Shown: piece by piece, positions 45,546 to 54,818 of the stretch
Numbering within the stretch: the first letter of the stretch is position 1
Layout: each line of letters opens with the position of its first letter
Translations under genes and position numbers: made by a program
The notes under the pieces: model-generated
Databases searched by the model: none
Seen by the model: the letters and a program-made list of their open reading frames with translations, nothing else
Told to the model about the DNA's origin: nothing
Assembly (NCBI RefSeq): GCF_041595635.1
Contig: NZ_JBFHJW010000010.1
Coordinates: 23,170-87,169 of the forward strand
Direction: 5' to 3'
Origin: Labilibaculum sp041595635
GTDB taxonomy: Bacteria > Bacteroidota > Bacteroidia > Bacteroidales > Marinifilaceae
DNA length: 64,000 bases

Positions 45546-45579
45546 GAAAGCATCAATCTCTAGTAAAATTGATGCTTTC
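45546..45579 (-). terminator. terminator of the NADH dehydrogenase gene
   Basis: Perfect 12-bp stem GAAAGCATCAAT with its complement and a 10-base loop, followed on the minus strand by a T-rich stretch (TCTTATTTTT), 7 bases after the stop. Confidence 0.88.
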
Positions 45580-45586
45580 AAGCTTA

Positions 45587-46930
45587 CTAATTCATATTAA
45601 TTTTTCCTCTAATAGAAGCTTTTTTTGTCGCTCGATCGGTAAAACTCCGCTTATCGGGTCTAATCAGAACTCGCAACGACTGATCCGAAGTCCAATAGTT
45701 CCAAATCCAATTGATTAAAATAAAAAAGCGATTCTTTACACCCACAATAGCCATTAAATGAACAAATAACCAAAGAATCCAGGCCAAAAACCCTTGTGTT
45801 TTCATTCCTGGCAAATCAGCAACAGCTAAATTTTTACCAATGGTTGCCAAAGATCCTCTATCCTTATAGTGAAAGTGTTTCATTTCCCTACCAACTTGAA
45901 TATTTTTAAAATTTTTAGCTAGTACTCCTGCCTGCTGCAAACCAACCTGTGCAACCTGCGGATGTCCATTTTGATAATCACCTTCCTTTTGAAAAGCCAA
46001 ATCGCCCAAGGCGTATACATTATGAAATCCTTTTACTTTATTGAATAGATCAACACGCAAACGACCACCGCGAGTGGCCGCCAACTCCGAAATTCCTTTT
46101 ATCGGATTGGCAAGAACACCTGCAGCCCAAACCAAGGCATACGAATGAAACACCTCTCCATCGGCCAAACTAATTCTTAATCCATCATAATCGGCCACCC
46201 TAGCCTCTGTCTTTACAATTACGCCCAATTTTTCGAGATAGCTTTTCGCTTTCGCAGATGCTTTTTCCGACATACCGCTCAGCAATCGATCCGAAGCCTC
46301 GAACAGATATACATTCATCAAAGAAAAATCTAGTTCAGGATAATCTTTGGGCAAGATTTCTGTTTTCATTTCGGCCAAAGCTCCAGCTAATTCAACACCA
46401 GTAGGACCGCCACCTACCAATACAATATTCATATAGTTGGCTGCCTTTTTCGGATCAGCTTCATTCAATGCTTTTTCGTAATTCCGCAAAATTGAATTCC
46501 GAAGAAAGATAGCCTCGGATACCGATTTCATGGGAATTCCGAATTCTTCTATGTTTTTATTCCCAAAGTAGTTGGTATCTACTCCCGTAGCCAACACCAA
46601 ATAGTCATATTTTAATTTCCCTAAACTGGTATATATTTCCTGCACATTGGGGTTAACCTCTAATAAATCGGCCATACGGAAGTGAACATTTTTTCGTTTT
46701 TGAAAAATCTTGCGCAATGGAAAGGCGATTGAACTCGGCTCTAGTCCTGAGGTTGCCACCTGATAAAACAAAGGTTGAAACTGATGAAAATTATTCTTAT
46801 CTATTAAAACCACTTGATAAGATGTATTTACTAGTTGGCGAGCTAGCTTTAATCCGGCAAAACCGCCTCCAACAATTACAATTCTAGTTTTCCCATTTTC
46901 AGGAATGTGTTTTATGGTATCCATTTTCAT
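45587..46930 (-). CDS. type II NADH dehydrogenase-like NAD(P)/FAD oxidoreductase
   Basis: Single-subunit, non-proton-pumping NADH:quinone oxidoreductase, 447 residues. The FAD site is RIVIVGGGFAGLKLARQL followed by DKNNFHQFQPLFYQVATSGL, a hallmark of NDH-2. The NADH site is NIVLVGGGPTGVELAGALAE. The second FAD signature is VYALGDLAF. The quinone-side stretch is HPQVAQVGLQQAGVLAKN. The C-terminal hydrophobic segments (GFLAWILWLFVHLMAIVGVK) anchor it to the membrane. It is monocistronic with its own terminator. Confidence 0.93.
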   Translation of the reverse strand: MKMDTIKHIPENGKTRIVIVGGGFAGLKLARQLVNTSYQVVLIDKNNFHQFQPLFYQVATSGLEPSSIAFPLRKIFQKRKNVHFRMADLLEVNPNVQEIYTSLGKLKYDYLVLATGVDTNYFGNKNIEEFGIPMKSVSEAIFLRNSILRNYEKALNEADPKKAANYMNIVLVGGGPTGVELAGALAEMKTEILPKDYPELDFSLMNVYLFEASDRLLSGMSEKASAKAKSYLEKLGVIVKTEARVADYDGLRISLADGEVFHSYALVWAAGVLANPIKGISELAATRGGRLRVDLFNKVKGFHNVYALGDLAFQKEGDYQNGHPQVAQVGLQQAGVLAKNFKNIQVGREMKHFHYKDRGSLATIGKNLAVADLPGMKTQGFLAWILWLFVHLMAIVGVKNRFFILINWIWNYWTSDQSLRVLIRPDKRSFTDRATKKASIRGKINMN

Positions 46931-47132
46931 GTCTCTAAGTAATTCTCTTTAAATCAGTCAAAAATCACCCTTTTAGGATTTAAGACTCTTTTATCCCCTA
47001 CAAATTAAAGAATTATTTCTCTAATAGCCTAATTCACCAAATACAACAACCGATTGCATCTATAAATTAATTTTAAATGAAAATAATTTGCTGTTTTATC
47101 TCGTAAGAAAGAAGTACTCCATATCGTAAAAA
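46931..47132. other. gap between the ten-gene operon and the NADH dehydrogenase gene
   Basis: AT-rich and gene-free; it should contain the NADH dehydrogenase promoter on the minus strand, but no exact TAnnTTTG box was found. Confidence 0.3.
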
Positions 47133-47160
47133 ATGCCGTTTCAAATGAATGAAACGGCAT
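47133..47160 (-). terminator. terminator ending the ten-gene operon (copy 1 of an identical pair)
   Basis: Perfect 11-bp stem ATGCCGTTTCA with its complement around loop AATGAA, then T6 on the minus strand. It lies 26 bases after the VOC gene stop. All 28 bases, loop included, are identical to the hairpin at 58869-58896. Confidence 0.93.
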
Positions 47161-47185
47161 TACTATATGTTTGAATTGATATAAA

Positions 47186-48241
47186 TCAATCTTTTATTCG
47201 ATTAAATGCTAGGGTATTTACCATCCAATTAGGCAGTGATTTTTTAGGATTTCGACCTTTAAGTTTCATAAACCAACCTAATTTCTCAATGATAGGAAGT
47301 TTATGTGTTTCAACAAATTCGATCAATGTTCCATCAGGATCGGCAATGTAAGAAAAGTGGCCAGCAGCAGAACCCATATCAAAACTATCGGCACTATTAA
47401 CAGTAAATGGAAAACCTTTTTCAGCACATTCATTTTGCAGATATTCCATTCCCTGAATATCAAAACACAAATGAATGTATCCAAGTTCACCCCAAATTCG
47501 ATTCTCGAATATTTTGCGTGGCTTGCGGTCGATTGCTTGAACCAATTCAATTTGAGTAGGTCCCAACAACTTTCCAAATGGCCCGGTTCTGGGCTCATGC
47601 TTTAAAAGCACACGTCGGTATTTTTCTTTTCCTCCTGGCAATTCCACAAAATCGGTAAAACAACCCGACTCATCGTATATCACCTCGTTGTATTGTAAAA
47701 TATCGGCATAAACACGCATTGCATTTTCCATATCCGAGACTCCAATTACAACACCAGCAACACCTCCTGTTACCGATTTCTGCTTCTTGTAATAGTTCGA
47801 TTCCTCAACAACTTCGAATATGTTGTTGTAAGGATCCTTTAAATAGTAATGTTCATTTCCTGCAGGATCTTTGCTCAACTCACCCAAAATGGTAAACTTT
47901 TGCTCTTTGTGTTTGCGATATGCTCTCTGTACATCACGACATTTCATCTTATTGATAAAAATACCCGTATCGCCCAATTTCACATCAAAACAAGGAGCCT
48001 TAGGATTGATGTTGGTATGTTGCCAAATCTCAAAACCTCCGCCACCTTCCATATTCATGGCCAAAGCTGCATGCCGATCGCGTTCTTTACCATCGGTATA
48101 GGGTAACATTAATTTAGCAGTAGCAATATCTTCAAAAACATTAATATCCATACCAAATGCACTTCGATACCATTTCCATGCTTCATCAACATCTTTTACT
48201 CCAACTCCCACTTGTTGAATGCCACAAATATTTTTTTTCAT
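47186..48241 (-). CDS. double VOC-domain protein (glyoxalase/dioxygenase superfamily)
   Basis: 351 residues with two vicinal-oxygen-chelate modules. Module 1 starts at GIQQVGVGVKDVDEAWKWYR and ends near LKDPYNNIFEVVEE. Module 2 starts at GGVAGVVIGVSDMENAMRVY and ends near YIADPDGTLIEFVETHKLP. Candidate metal ligands are His/Glu in IHLCFDI and LIEFVE. The overall layout recalls 4-hydroxyphenylpyruvate dioxygenase-like proteins, but the dioxygenase C-terminal signature is absent. It is the last gene of the operon and follows the SDR by 34 bases. Its substrate is unknown. Confidence 0.82.
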   Translation of the reverse strand: MKKNICGIQQVGVGVKDVDEAWKWYRSAFGMDINVFEDIATAKLMLPYTDGKERDRHAALAMNMEGGGGFEIWQHTNINPKAPCFDVKLGDTGIFINKMKCRDVQRAYRKHKEQKFTILGELSKDPAGNEHYYLKDPYNNIFEVVEESNYYKKQKSVTGGVAGVVIGVSDMENAMRVYADILQYNEVIYDESGCFTDFVELPGGKEKYRRVLLKHEPRTGPFGKLLGPTQIELVQAIDRKPRKIFENRIWGELGYIHLCFDIQGMEYLQNECAEKGFPFTVNSADSFDMGSAAGHFSYIADPDGTLIEFVETHKLPIIEKLGWFMKLKGRNPKKSLPNWMVNTLAFNRIKD

Positions 48242-48275
48242 AATATCTCTTATTTTATAGCAAGCTTTGAAGGCT

Positions 48276-49070
48276 TTAATTATTAATTCGGATTACTAAT
48301 TTATGATATAAGGCCGGAAAAAATCGTCTGATATAAACCATCAGTAATTCTTTTTTCCCCACCAACAATTCTTTTTTATCCTTTTTTATGGCTCTCAGGA
48401 TTTTACTCGCACATTCATTAGCCAACATTCCATGAGCCTGACCATCGTCCATTTTATTGTACGATTCGCCTGTTTCAATCAACGCATTGCGCGATATGTT
48501 GGTTTTTATTCTTCCTGGCGAAACAATGGTCACCTGAATATTGTCTTTGACCAATTCGGCTCGTAAAGATTCAAAATAACCTTGAAGCGCATGTTTCGAT
48601 GCCGAATAAGCAGTCCGCCAAGGAAAACCAAATTTTCCAGAAATGCTACTCACAACAACAATATGTCCTGATCTATTGTTCAGCATTTGTGGCAACACCA
48701 ATTTAGTTAAAGCCACAACACTAAAAAAATTCAACTCCATAATACTGCGATCGTTCATTAACGGTGTTTCCTTTGCAAGTGATCGTTGGCTTCTTCCTGC
48801 ATTGTTGATAAGTAAATCAATTTTACCTGTTTGCTTCAACACGTCATTTACATTGACTTCCAACTGATCAACATTCGAAAGGTCCATTACCTGCAGCCAG
48901 CATTTTGATGTTTTCTGCAAACATTTCTCTCTAACTTGCTTTAGTTTTTTGGTATTGCGAGCAGAAAGAACAAGAAAAGCACCTTCGCGAGCAAAAGCAT
49001 AAGCCAATTCTTCACCAATTCCCGATGAAGCACCGGTTATCCAAACGACTTTATTTTTGACTTCTTTCAT
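48276..49070 (-). CDS. classical SDR oxidoreductase
   Basis: 264 residues, of the DHRS7-like classical short-chain dehydrogenases. The cofactor motif is WITGASSGIGEELAYAFARE, then NNAGRSQRSL. The catalytic Ser is in VVSSISGKFG and the Tyr-x3-Lys in YSASKHALQGYFESLRAEL. The C-terminus is rich in Lys/Arg and hydrophobic (ELLMVYIRRFFPALYHKLV), suggesting membrane association and a lipid or ketone substrate. It lies 20 bases after the DUF5686 gene. Confidence 0.9.
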   Translation of the reverse strand: MKEVKNKVVWITGASSGIGEELAYAFAREGAFLVLSARNTKKLKQVREKCLQKTSKCWLQVMDLSNVDQLEVNVNDVLKQTGKIDLLINNAGRSQRSLAKETPLMNDRSIMELNFFSVVALTKLVLPQMLNNRSGHIVVVSSISGKFGFPWRTAYSASKHALQGYFESLRAELVKDNIQVTIVSPGRIKTNISRNALIETGESYNKMDDGQAHGMLANECASKILRAIKKDKKELLVGKKELLMVYIRRFFPALYHKLVIRINN

Positions 49071-49090
49071 GTAAACTATACTAACACCAA

Positions 49091-51532
49091 TTAAAAACTC
49101 ATCTCAGCTCTGAAAAATATCCCATTTCGATCGGTAAAATCTTCTCCTTCGAACTTTCCTCCTAATTGACGAACATATTCAACACGCAAAACTTTAAATA
49201 TATTAGCCAATCCAAATCCTATTTCACCATAAGGCGTTTTTTTCTCATTCGAATAGTAATCAGGCAAATCAAACACTCCTTTGTAAGAATGATTCAATTT
49301 TCCATGATGAATTTTCAGGGAAACAATCTCTCTTAATTTCAATTCTTTAATCAGAGGAATCCGATTCAAAACAATACCACCACCATTTATATGCAAGTGA
49401 GTATTCATGTACAGATTATGAGCAAAAGACGCATGATGCAATAAATTAAATCGATATTTTGCATATCCTAAAGACATCGAGCCAACAGGCATATCGAGCA
49501 AATCGTAAGGAGCATCTCCAAATAAATAGCCACCATTCACCATGTAATTCATAAACACCTGTCCCATCACAATTCTTCCCTGAATCGATCCATTTAGTTG
49601 AGTATAAATTCCAAATTTATCATCACTATCCGAAACTGATGTTTTTCCAATATCAACACTTAAATTGATAATAGGAATTGGATTCATGTAGTAAACCCGA
49701 TCAAAATAGTACTTGTCAAAATTCTGATGAAAAGTTAACTTATAATTCATCAGCACACCATAATTTTGATAACGAGTGTAGCTAACTCCATCCCGATCAA
49801 AAGACACATCAGGGGTGGTAGTACTCGATAAAAAGTAAGGAGAAAATTCAAAATGCATATCACTTTTTGTATGGTACTCAAACCTCATATCAAGCGATTT
49901 TTCTTCCTTGATATAGGGATTCTTCTCCCGAGTGGTAAATGATCCAATAAAGTTACTATTTCCCTTAATATTCGGATTGTTCTTTATAAATCGCAAATAT
50001 TTATCTTGAGACACTAGATTGTAATCATCGGAATAGTTGAATCGCATAATGAACTCATCACTTTTTTGTGGCTGATAGATCAAATTCAATCCATACTTTA
50101 ACTTTTTGCTTTTGGTTCCTACACCCAAAAATCCACCAATTGAAAAACGTTCCCACATTCGTTCATTGGTACGAAGTGGAGCGGTAATACGTGTTCCTTC
50201 CACTGTATTGGTTGTATAGATACTAAAAACAGGACCAATGTCGAATTTACCAGCTTTCATGTAACTACTTAACACGATTCCACCAATAGCATCAACACCT
50301 TTTACAGCTCTTTCCTGCTTCAATTTTCCAACCCGATCGTAATTTTCTTCCTCCACATCATTGGCAACGAATTCGGCTTGATTTTTCCAGGCACTTGCTT
50401 TTATTTCATTTAAACGCTGAGCAGTAGAATATCGAGTTGTTTTACTAATTAACCAGTTTCCACTACTCACATTATCCATTCGTTTAGAACTGTAATTGGA
50501 AAGGGAATCCTTATTAATTCGCAGAGACATATTCAGACCAACCTCTTGTTCCTCGTAGAACCATCCTCCTTCGGGACGCTTTTTGTATTTTACTTTCCCT
50601 TTAAATCCGTTCACAAAATTGAGGTTGGCTTGTTGAGGAATATTAGCCTCTATTTCGGTCAATGCGAAACTACCATCCTCAATGATAAAATGCCCTGAAA
50701 ATAATGGGTTGTAAGGGTTTTTGGGAGCAAAAGAAAAGCTATAATACTTTATATCATCAACCATTGTACTATCGTTATAATACAAATGGTAGTACATCAT
50801 AGCCGAATTACTCAACGGAGATATGAATCCTCTATCCAGAATGTTAATTTGATCCTTATAAAAATCCAAATCAACAACAACATTATCTAAAATCATAGAT
50901 TCAATTGCTTGATTGAGGTTTGGAAAAATTCCATCTCTTTTTTTGAAAGCCACCGCAGAGCTGTCGTCCGTATAACTCATTGCTTTCTCTGCCAAATAGA
51001 TCGGTGAAAAGCGAAGGCTTTTATCTTCCGACTCGAGCGTTACCTCGTTTATATCGGAAATAAATCGATTTACTTTAGATGCTGTATCAATAGCGATGTA
51101 AACAGTTGTATTTTCAACGCTTTTGTAATCGCTGATGTTCTGAATTTGACGACGATTTTCCTTTTTGTGCTCCTGAATCAGATCAAATAGCACTTTTGCT
51201 CGGGGAATTTTTGGCTTGACATGCACTTCGCTCAATTGCATGACATCATTTTCGAGTAGAATCTCAAACTGATAGTCACTTTTTTTTAATGCAATTTTTT
51301 CTGGCTTGTAACCAACCGATGATATACATAAAGTATCACTCTTCGGAGAGGTAATCTGAAAAAAACCATTCATATCCGTTGTTGTGCCCTGCGTAGTTCC
51401 ATTGAGCCAAACATTGGCAAAGGGAATTGCTTCCTGACTGTCCTTATCTTTTACATAGCCTGAAATTTCTTGTGCAAAAATTCCAAAACTAAAAAGAGTA
51501 AGTAAAATACTTATTGTTATTTTATGCAACAT
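49091..51532 (-). CDS. DUF5686 / carboxypeptidase-regulatory-like outer membrane protein
   Basis: 813 residues. The signal peptide ends at about FAQ (residue 21). A CarboxypepD_reg-like beta-sandwich (ISGYVKDKDSQEAIPFANVW and CISSVGYKPEKIAL) sits at about 24-95. The DUF5686 region follows, rich in amphipathic strands and ending in a terminal Phe (FFRAEMSF), as in outer-membrane beta-barrels. It is probably a surface or transport barrel whose function is unproven. It lies 8 bases after the CDP-alcohol phosphatidyltransferase gene. Confidence 0.88.
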   Translation of the reverse strand: MLHKITISILLTLFSFGIFAQEISGYVKDKDSQEAIPFANVWLNGTTQGTTTDMNGFFQITSPKSDTLCISSVGYKPEKIALKKSDYQFEILLENDVMQLSEVHVKPKIPRAKVLFDLIQEHKKENRRQIQNISDYKSVENTTVYIAIDTASKVNRFISDINEVTLESEDKSLRFSPIYLAEKAMSYTDDSSAVAFKKRDGIFPNLNQAIESMILDNVVVDLDFYKDQINILDRGFISPLSNSAMMYYHLYYNDSTMVDDIKYYSFSFAPKNPYNPLFSGHFIIEDGSFALTEIEANIPQQANLNFVNGFKGKVKYKKRPEGGWFYEEQEVGLNMSLRINKDSLSNYSSKRMDNVSSGNWLISKTTRYSTAQRLNEIKASAWKNQAEFVANDVEEENYDRVGKLKQERAVKGVDAIGGIVLSSYMKAGKFDIGPVFSIYTTNTVEGTRITAPLRTNERMWERFSIGGFLGVGTKSKKLKYGLNLIYQPQKSDEFIMRFNYSDDYNLVSQDKYLRFIKNNPNIKGNSNFIGSFTTREKNPYIKEEKSLDMRFEYHTKSDMHFEFSPYFLSSTTTPDVSFDRDGVSYTRYQNYGVLMNYKLTFHQNFDKYYFDRVYYMNPIPIINLSVDIGKTSVSDSDDKFGIYTQLNGSIQGRIVMGQVFMNYMVNGGYLFGDAPYDLLDMPVGSMSLGYAKYRFNLLHHASFAHNLYMNTHLHINGGGIVLNRIPLIKELKLREIVSLKIHHGKLNHSYKGVFDLPDYYSNEKKTPYGEIGFGLANIFKVLRVEYVRQLGGKFEGEDFTDRNGIFFRAEMSF

Positions 51533-51540
51533 TGAAGTTC

Positions 51541-52131
51541 TTATTTGCCCTCTTTTTTCATCAACCAGTACAATCCTTTTACACCAATTTTAATATCGTC
51601 AAGTTTAAACAAAACGAGGATTTTTTCAACATAAGCAATAGCACCCCAACCAATTGCCAAGTAGTACATCCATGGATAAAATCCAAAAACGAACAAAATA
51701 AAAAAGAAAATACTTTGAACATATCCGGCAGAAACGGCAGAATATAAATGCAAACCTGGAATTTTTCCAAAACGGAAAAAAGAAACAAAATAACTCAGTA
51801 CAAATACAGTAAGAAAAATATAAAGAATCAATGCATGAGGCTCAATCTCGGTCCATTTAAAAACGAAAAGTCCGAACAATGCCATAGCATAAGTGCAAAT
51901 ATCTGCCAAGTTATCGAGAGCGGCACCAAAATGAGTTTGAAGTTTAAAGAAACGAGCAATATTTCCATCTAAAACATCGCTTACCAAACTAATACATAAT
52001 AAAACAACAAATAAACTTTCCTGCTTCGTAAGTACGGTATATAAAATTACTGGAAATACTAAAAGTCGGTATAAACTAATTAGGTTTGGAACGTTTAAAA
52101 CGCTCTCTCCTTTAACCATTATTTTTTTCAT
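51541..52131 (-). CDS. CDP-alcohol phosphatidyltransferase family protein
   Basis: Membrane enzyme of about 196 residues that transfers a phospho-alcohol from a CDP-activated donor. The ATG at 52131 was chosen because it gives a short N-terminus and a normal first helix (VPNLISLYRLLVFPVILYTV). The catalytic D-x2-DG-x2-AR-x8-G-x3-D-x3-D motif is complete: DVLDGNIAR...G...DNLAD. Several helices follow. The acceptor alcohol cannot be read from sequence: glycerol-P, inositol-P and others all use this fold. It is part of the ten-gene operon. Confidence 0.9.
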   Translation of the reverse strand: MKKIMVKGESVLNVPNLISLYRLLVFPVILYTVLTKQESLFVVLLCISLVSDVLDGNIARFFKLQTHFGAALDNLADICTYAMALFGLFVFKWTEIEPHALILYIFLTVFVLSYFVSFFRFGKIPGLHLYSAVSAGYVQSIFFFILFVFGFYPWMYYLAIGWGAIAYVEKILVLFKLDDIKIGVKGLYWLMKKEGK

Positions 52132-52207
52132 AAAATCTAAAATAAATTTTGCAAAGTAGATGCAAAACAAAAATTCAACAATTTAATTATTAATTAACCC
52201 TCAATAT

Positions 52208-53323
52208 TTAACTCGCACGAACATAAACCTTTTTGCCTTTTTTATCAGAGAGGTTATCCAGAAAATACTCGAGCATTTTATGAATTGTGCGCTCATTTGC
52301 CTCGTAAGAACTAGAAGCCGAAATAAGATGATCAAGATTTTTCGTATCGAATCGCAGGTTGGTACCCACATAACTTCCGGTAAACGACATTCCAATAGAA
52401 ATGATCCTCTCTACCACATTCATATCTTCCTTCTTGATGGATTCGGAAGGCTCGATATGAATGGGCAATAATTTGCACAGGCTATTTATAATGTGCTTAT
52501 TTTCAGTCGAATTTTTAGCAATAAAATTCATGATAACAGGCAATTCCTGCACCTCTTTTGTTCTCATTAAATAACGAACTACCGTATCGATAGGAATCAG
52601 GTTTTGAGTTGATTCCGGATCAACCCGAACTCTTACCTTTGAATTTGGATTCCGAAGTGCCAGCCCGTGAACACGTTTGGCAAAGTCGAAAATTCCATAA
52701 TCGGTTTTGGTTACCCCTGACTGATTATTTCCTACTACCTGCGACAAACGAAGCACATGTATATCTAGGTCCTTTGTCTCCCTATATTCCCGAATGATAT
52801 TTTCGGCAAAGCGTTTGGATTGCTCATAGTAGTTACGAAATTTCGAAATGTCTTCATTCTCGTAAAATCGTTCTTCGAAAACACCACTAAATTTACCACA
52901 AGAGTAAGCAGTACTTATAAAAAAGAATCGGGAAGATTTATTCGAGAATTTGGAATAAACATTCAATGAATTTTTTACTCCATCGATATTGGTTGTAAAT
53001 ATTTCATCTTTCGATTTGAGATCATATTTTAAGCTAGCAGCAAAATGATAATAATCCACATCACCACTAAACAGATCTTCCAAAAGCTCTTGTCCCATTC
53101 CAAAATTATTATCTAAAAGTGAATACCCGTAAACAGTTAAATTTTCAGGCACTCTAAAATCAGCTTCATTAATTTCAGCAAGTGCATTCTTCATTCTATC
53201 TACGGAAGAACACTTGTTACTGTCTCTAACCAATGCTATTACTTCATAATCCTGCGTTAGTAATTCATTTATGAAATTAGAAGCCACATAACCGTTAGCT
53301 CCGTTGATAATTACTCTCTTCAT
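52208..53323 (-). CDS. extended SDR, fatty-acyl reductase / ceramide-reductase-like
   Basis: 371 residues of the extended NAD(P)-dependent epimerase/reductase class. The N-terminal cofactor loop is VIINGANGYVASNFINEL. A Ser/Thr-Tyr region reads FFISTAYSCGKFSGV and the Tyr-x3-Lys is in YYEQSKRFAENII. The long C-terminal part with LIPIDTVVRYLMR resembles the fatty-acyl-CoA reductase/male-sterility (NAD_binding_4) group and CerR-like lipid reductases. A lipid acyl, ketone or aldehyde substrate is inferred from the neighbours. It precedes the CDP-alcohol transferase by 76 bases. Confidence 0.82.
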   Translation of the reverse strand: MKRVIINGANGYVASNFINELLTQDYEVIALVRDSNKCSSVDRMKNALAEINEADFRVPENLTVYGYSLLDNNFGMGQELLEDLFSGDVDYYHFAASLKYDLKSKDEIFTTNIDGVKNSLNVYSKFSNKSSRFFFISTAYSCGKFSGVFEERFYENEDISKFRNYYEQSKRFAENIIREYRETKDLDIHVLRLSQVVGNNQSGVTKTDYGIFDFAKRVHGLALRNPNSKVRVRVDPESTQNLIPIDTVVRYLMRTKEVQELPVIMNFIAKNSTENKHIINSLCKLLPIHIEPSESIKKEDMNVVERIISIGMSFTGSYVGTNLRFDTKNLDHLISASSSYEANERTIHKMLEYFLDNLSDKKGKKVYVRAS

Positions 53324-53390
53324 CTTCTTTTCTTATTTACGATTCATTAACAGATGTATAATTTACGTATTTATTTTCACCGAATACACA

Positions 53391-54065
53391 TCATAAAAAT
53401 AAAACTAACATGAGCACAACACTTAAAGGTATTGTTAAGTTATCCGATCCTCTCCAACTGATAAATTCCGCCAAAGTACTCACCAATGCAATGGCAAAAG
53501 CAAGCCAAAACGTTTTTAAATCGAACAATTCCCTATTAAAATAAAGTGCTATTATACTAATCACGAAACTTGTAGCAAGGAATGCTCCTGAGCCAAGCCA
53601 TGTTTTATTAAATTTATGTCCCAACAATTTTATTCGTCCATTCATTTTTTTAATATTCATTCCCAGGATTGCAGCCATTGGATCGCAAACACCCAAAATT
53701 ACCATAGGCAGAACATAAATTATCTTCATTCCTAAACGACACGAAAGGTAAAATGTTAAGTAAATAGATAGAGGTAACAAATAGCTTCCTACCGATTTCC
53801 GTTTAATATCATGTATTGATTTTAACTTATTACTGTATTGGGTGATAAACAAAACAACACCAAACAGCAAAGCCAATACAAGTATATACCAATGTGATGT
53901 GAAAATGTACGGAAATGGCACTGTTGCCAAGCAAGCTGCAAAATGGGCAAATTTTCGCGTGATTTCTCCTTTTATATTTAGCCTCCTATAGTTAAGCTCA
54001 TTAAATGCTAACAAAAGAGCTATTCCTACCAAATATACAAATGAAAGTACTACAATATTATTCAT
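53391..54065 (-). CDS. dolichol/phytol/diacylglycerol kinase-like membrane protein
   Basis: 224 residues, polytopic, CTP-type lipid-alcohol kinase family (Sec59/VTE5-like). The signature segments are in order: EITRKFAHFAACLATVPFPY, VCDPMAAILG, NKTWLGSGAFLATS and EFISWRGSDNLTIPL. These are the nucleotide-binding motifs shared with CdsA-type CTP transferases. It probably phosphorylates an isoprenoid or fatty alcohol. It is separated from the CdsA-like gene by 13 bases. Confidence 0.88.
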   Translation of the reverse strand: MNNIVVLSFVYLVGIALLLAFNELNYRRLNIKGEITRKFAHFAACLATVPFPYIFTSHWYILVLALLFGVVLFITQYSNKLKSIHDIKRKSVGSYLLPLSIYLTFYLSCRLGMKIIYVLPMVILGVCDPMAAILGMNIKKMNGRIKLLGHKFNKTWLGSGAFLATSFVISIIALYFNRELFDLKTFWLAFAIALVSTLAEFISWRGSDNLTIPLSVVLMLVLFL

Positions 54066-54078
54066 GCTTATTCTCTAA

Positions 54079-54804
54079 TTAACTCAACAAATAAATATAA
54101 AATGCTCCCCAGGCACCTCCAGCAATAAGGCTATCAAATCGATCTAAAAACCCTCCGTGACCAGGAATCAGATTACTAAAGTCTTTCACCCTGTATTTTC
54201 GTTTGTAATAAGAAGCCGCCAAATCGCCTAAAAATGCAAAAAACACCACTCCAATAGCCATCGATAGCGTTTTAAGACTCACACCTTCATATAAATTACC
54301 CAATAGCAACGAACTAGCAATTGCAATAATGGCACCACCCAACAATCCTCCCAGTGTTTTATTAGGACTAATTGTCGGAAAAATTTTTTTCTTTCCAAAT
54401 AGTTGTCCACTGATCTGACTAAAGCTATCGAAAATCGAAAGAATCAGGAAAACAAACAACATGACTTCCCAAGGCAAACCACTAAAAATGAAAAAGCCCG
54501 CCGCCAAAAAGATGAAAATAAGTAAAGACAACATAAAGAAAGCATTTTTCTTAGCAAGACTGAACGTTCTAAGTCTGACTAGTTCAAACGTGGAACAAAA
54601 AATAATTCCTACGGACAGAAATCTAAAAAATTCGGGTTGAATTATAATGCTAAAAAAGATGATGTGAATAATCAAAAAGTAGGAAGCAAACTTCGTATAA
54701 CTCTTTTTGGCCACTTCGGGCTCTCTTTTTCGATTAATAAGATAAAAGCCAATTCCTCCCAAAACAAAATAAGTGAAGATAATGGCATAGATGATTTTAA
54801 TCAT
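54079..54804 (-). CDS. CdsA-like phosphatidate cytidylyltransferase
   Basis: 241-residue integral membrane enzyme that converts a lipid phosphate and CTP to a CDP-lipid. The C-terminal CTP_transf_1 signature is complete: SYYKRKYRVKDFSNLIPGHG, then GFLDRFDS. The central segment is FPTISPNKTLGGLLGG. It is a second-type CdsA, since each genome also needs a housekeeping copy (not in the window). It sits directly upstream of the lipid-alcohol kinase in the transcript, so the two probably act one after the other. Confidence 0.93.
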   Translation of the reverse strand: MIKIIYAIIFTYFVLGGIGFYLINRKREPEVAKKSYTKFASYFLIIHIIFFSIIIQPEFFRFLSVGIIFCSTFELVRLRTFSLAKKNAFFMLSLLIFIFLAAGFFIFSGLPWEVMLFVFLILSIFDSFSQISGQLFGKKKIFPTISPNKTLGGLLGGAIIAIASSLLLGNLYEGVSLKTLSMAIGVVFFAFLGDLAASYYKRKYRVKDFSNLIPGHGGFLDRFDSLIAGGAWGAFYIYLLS

Positions 54805-54818
54805 TTCTCTCTGTTTTC

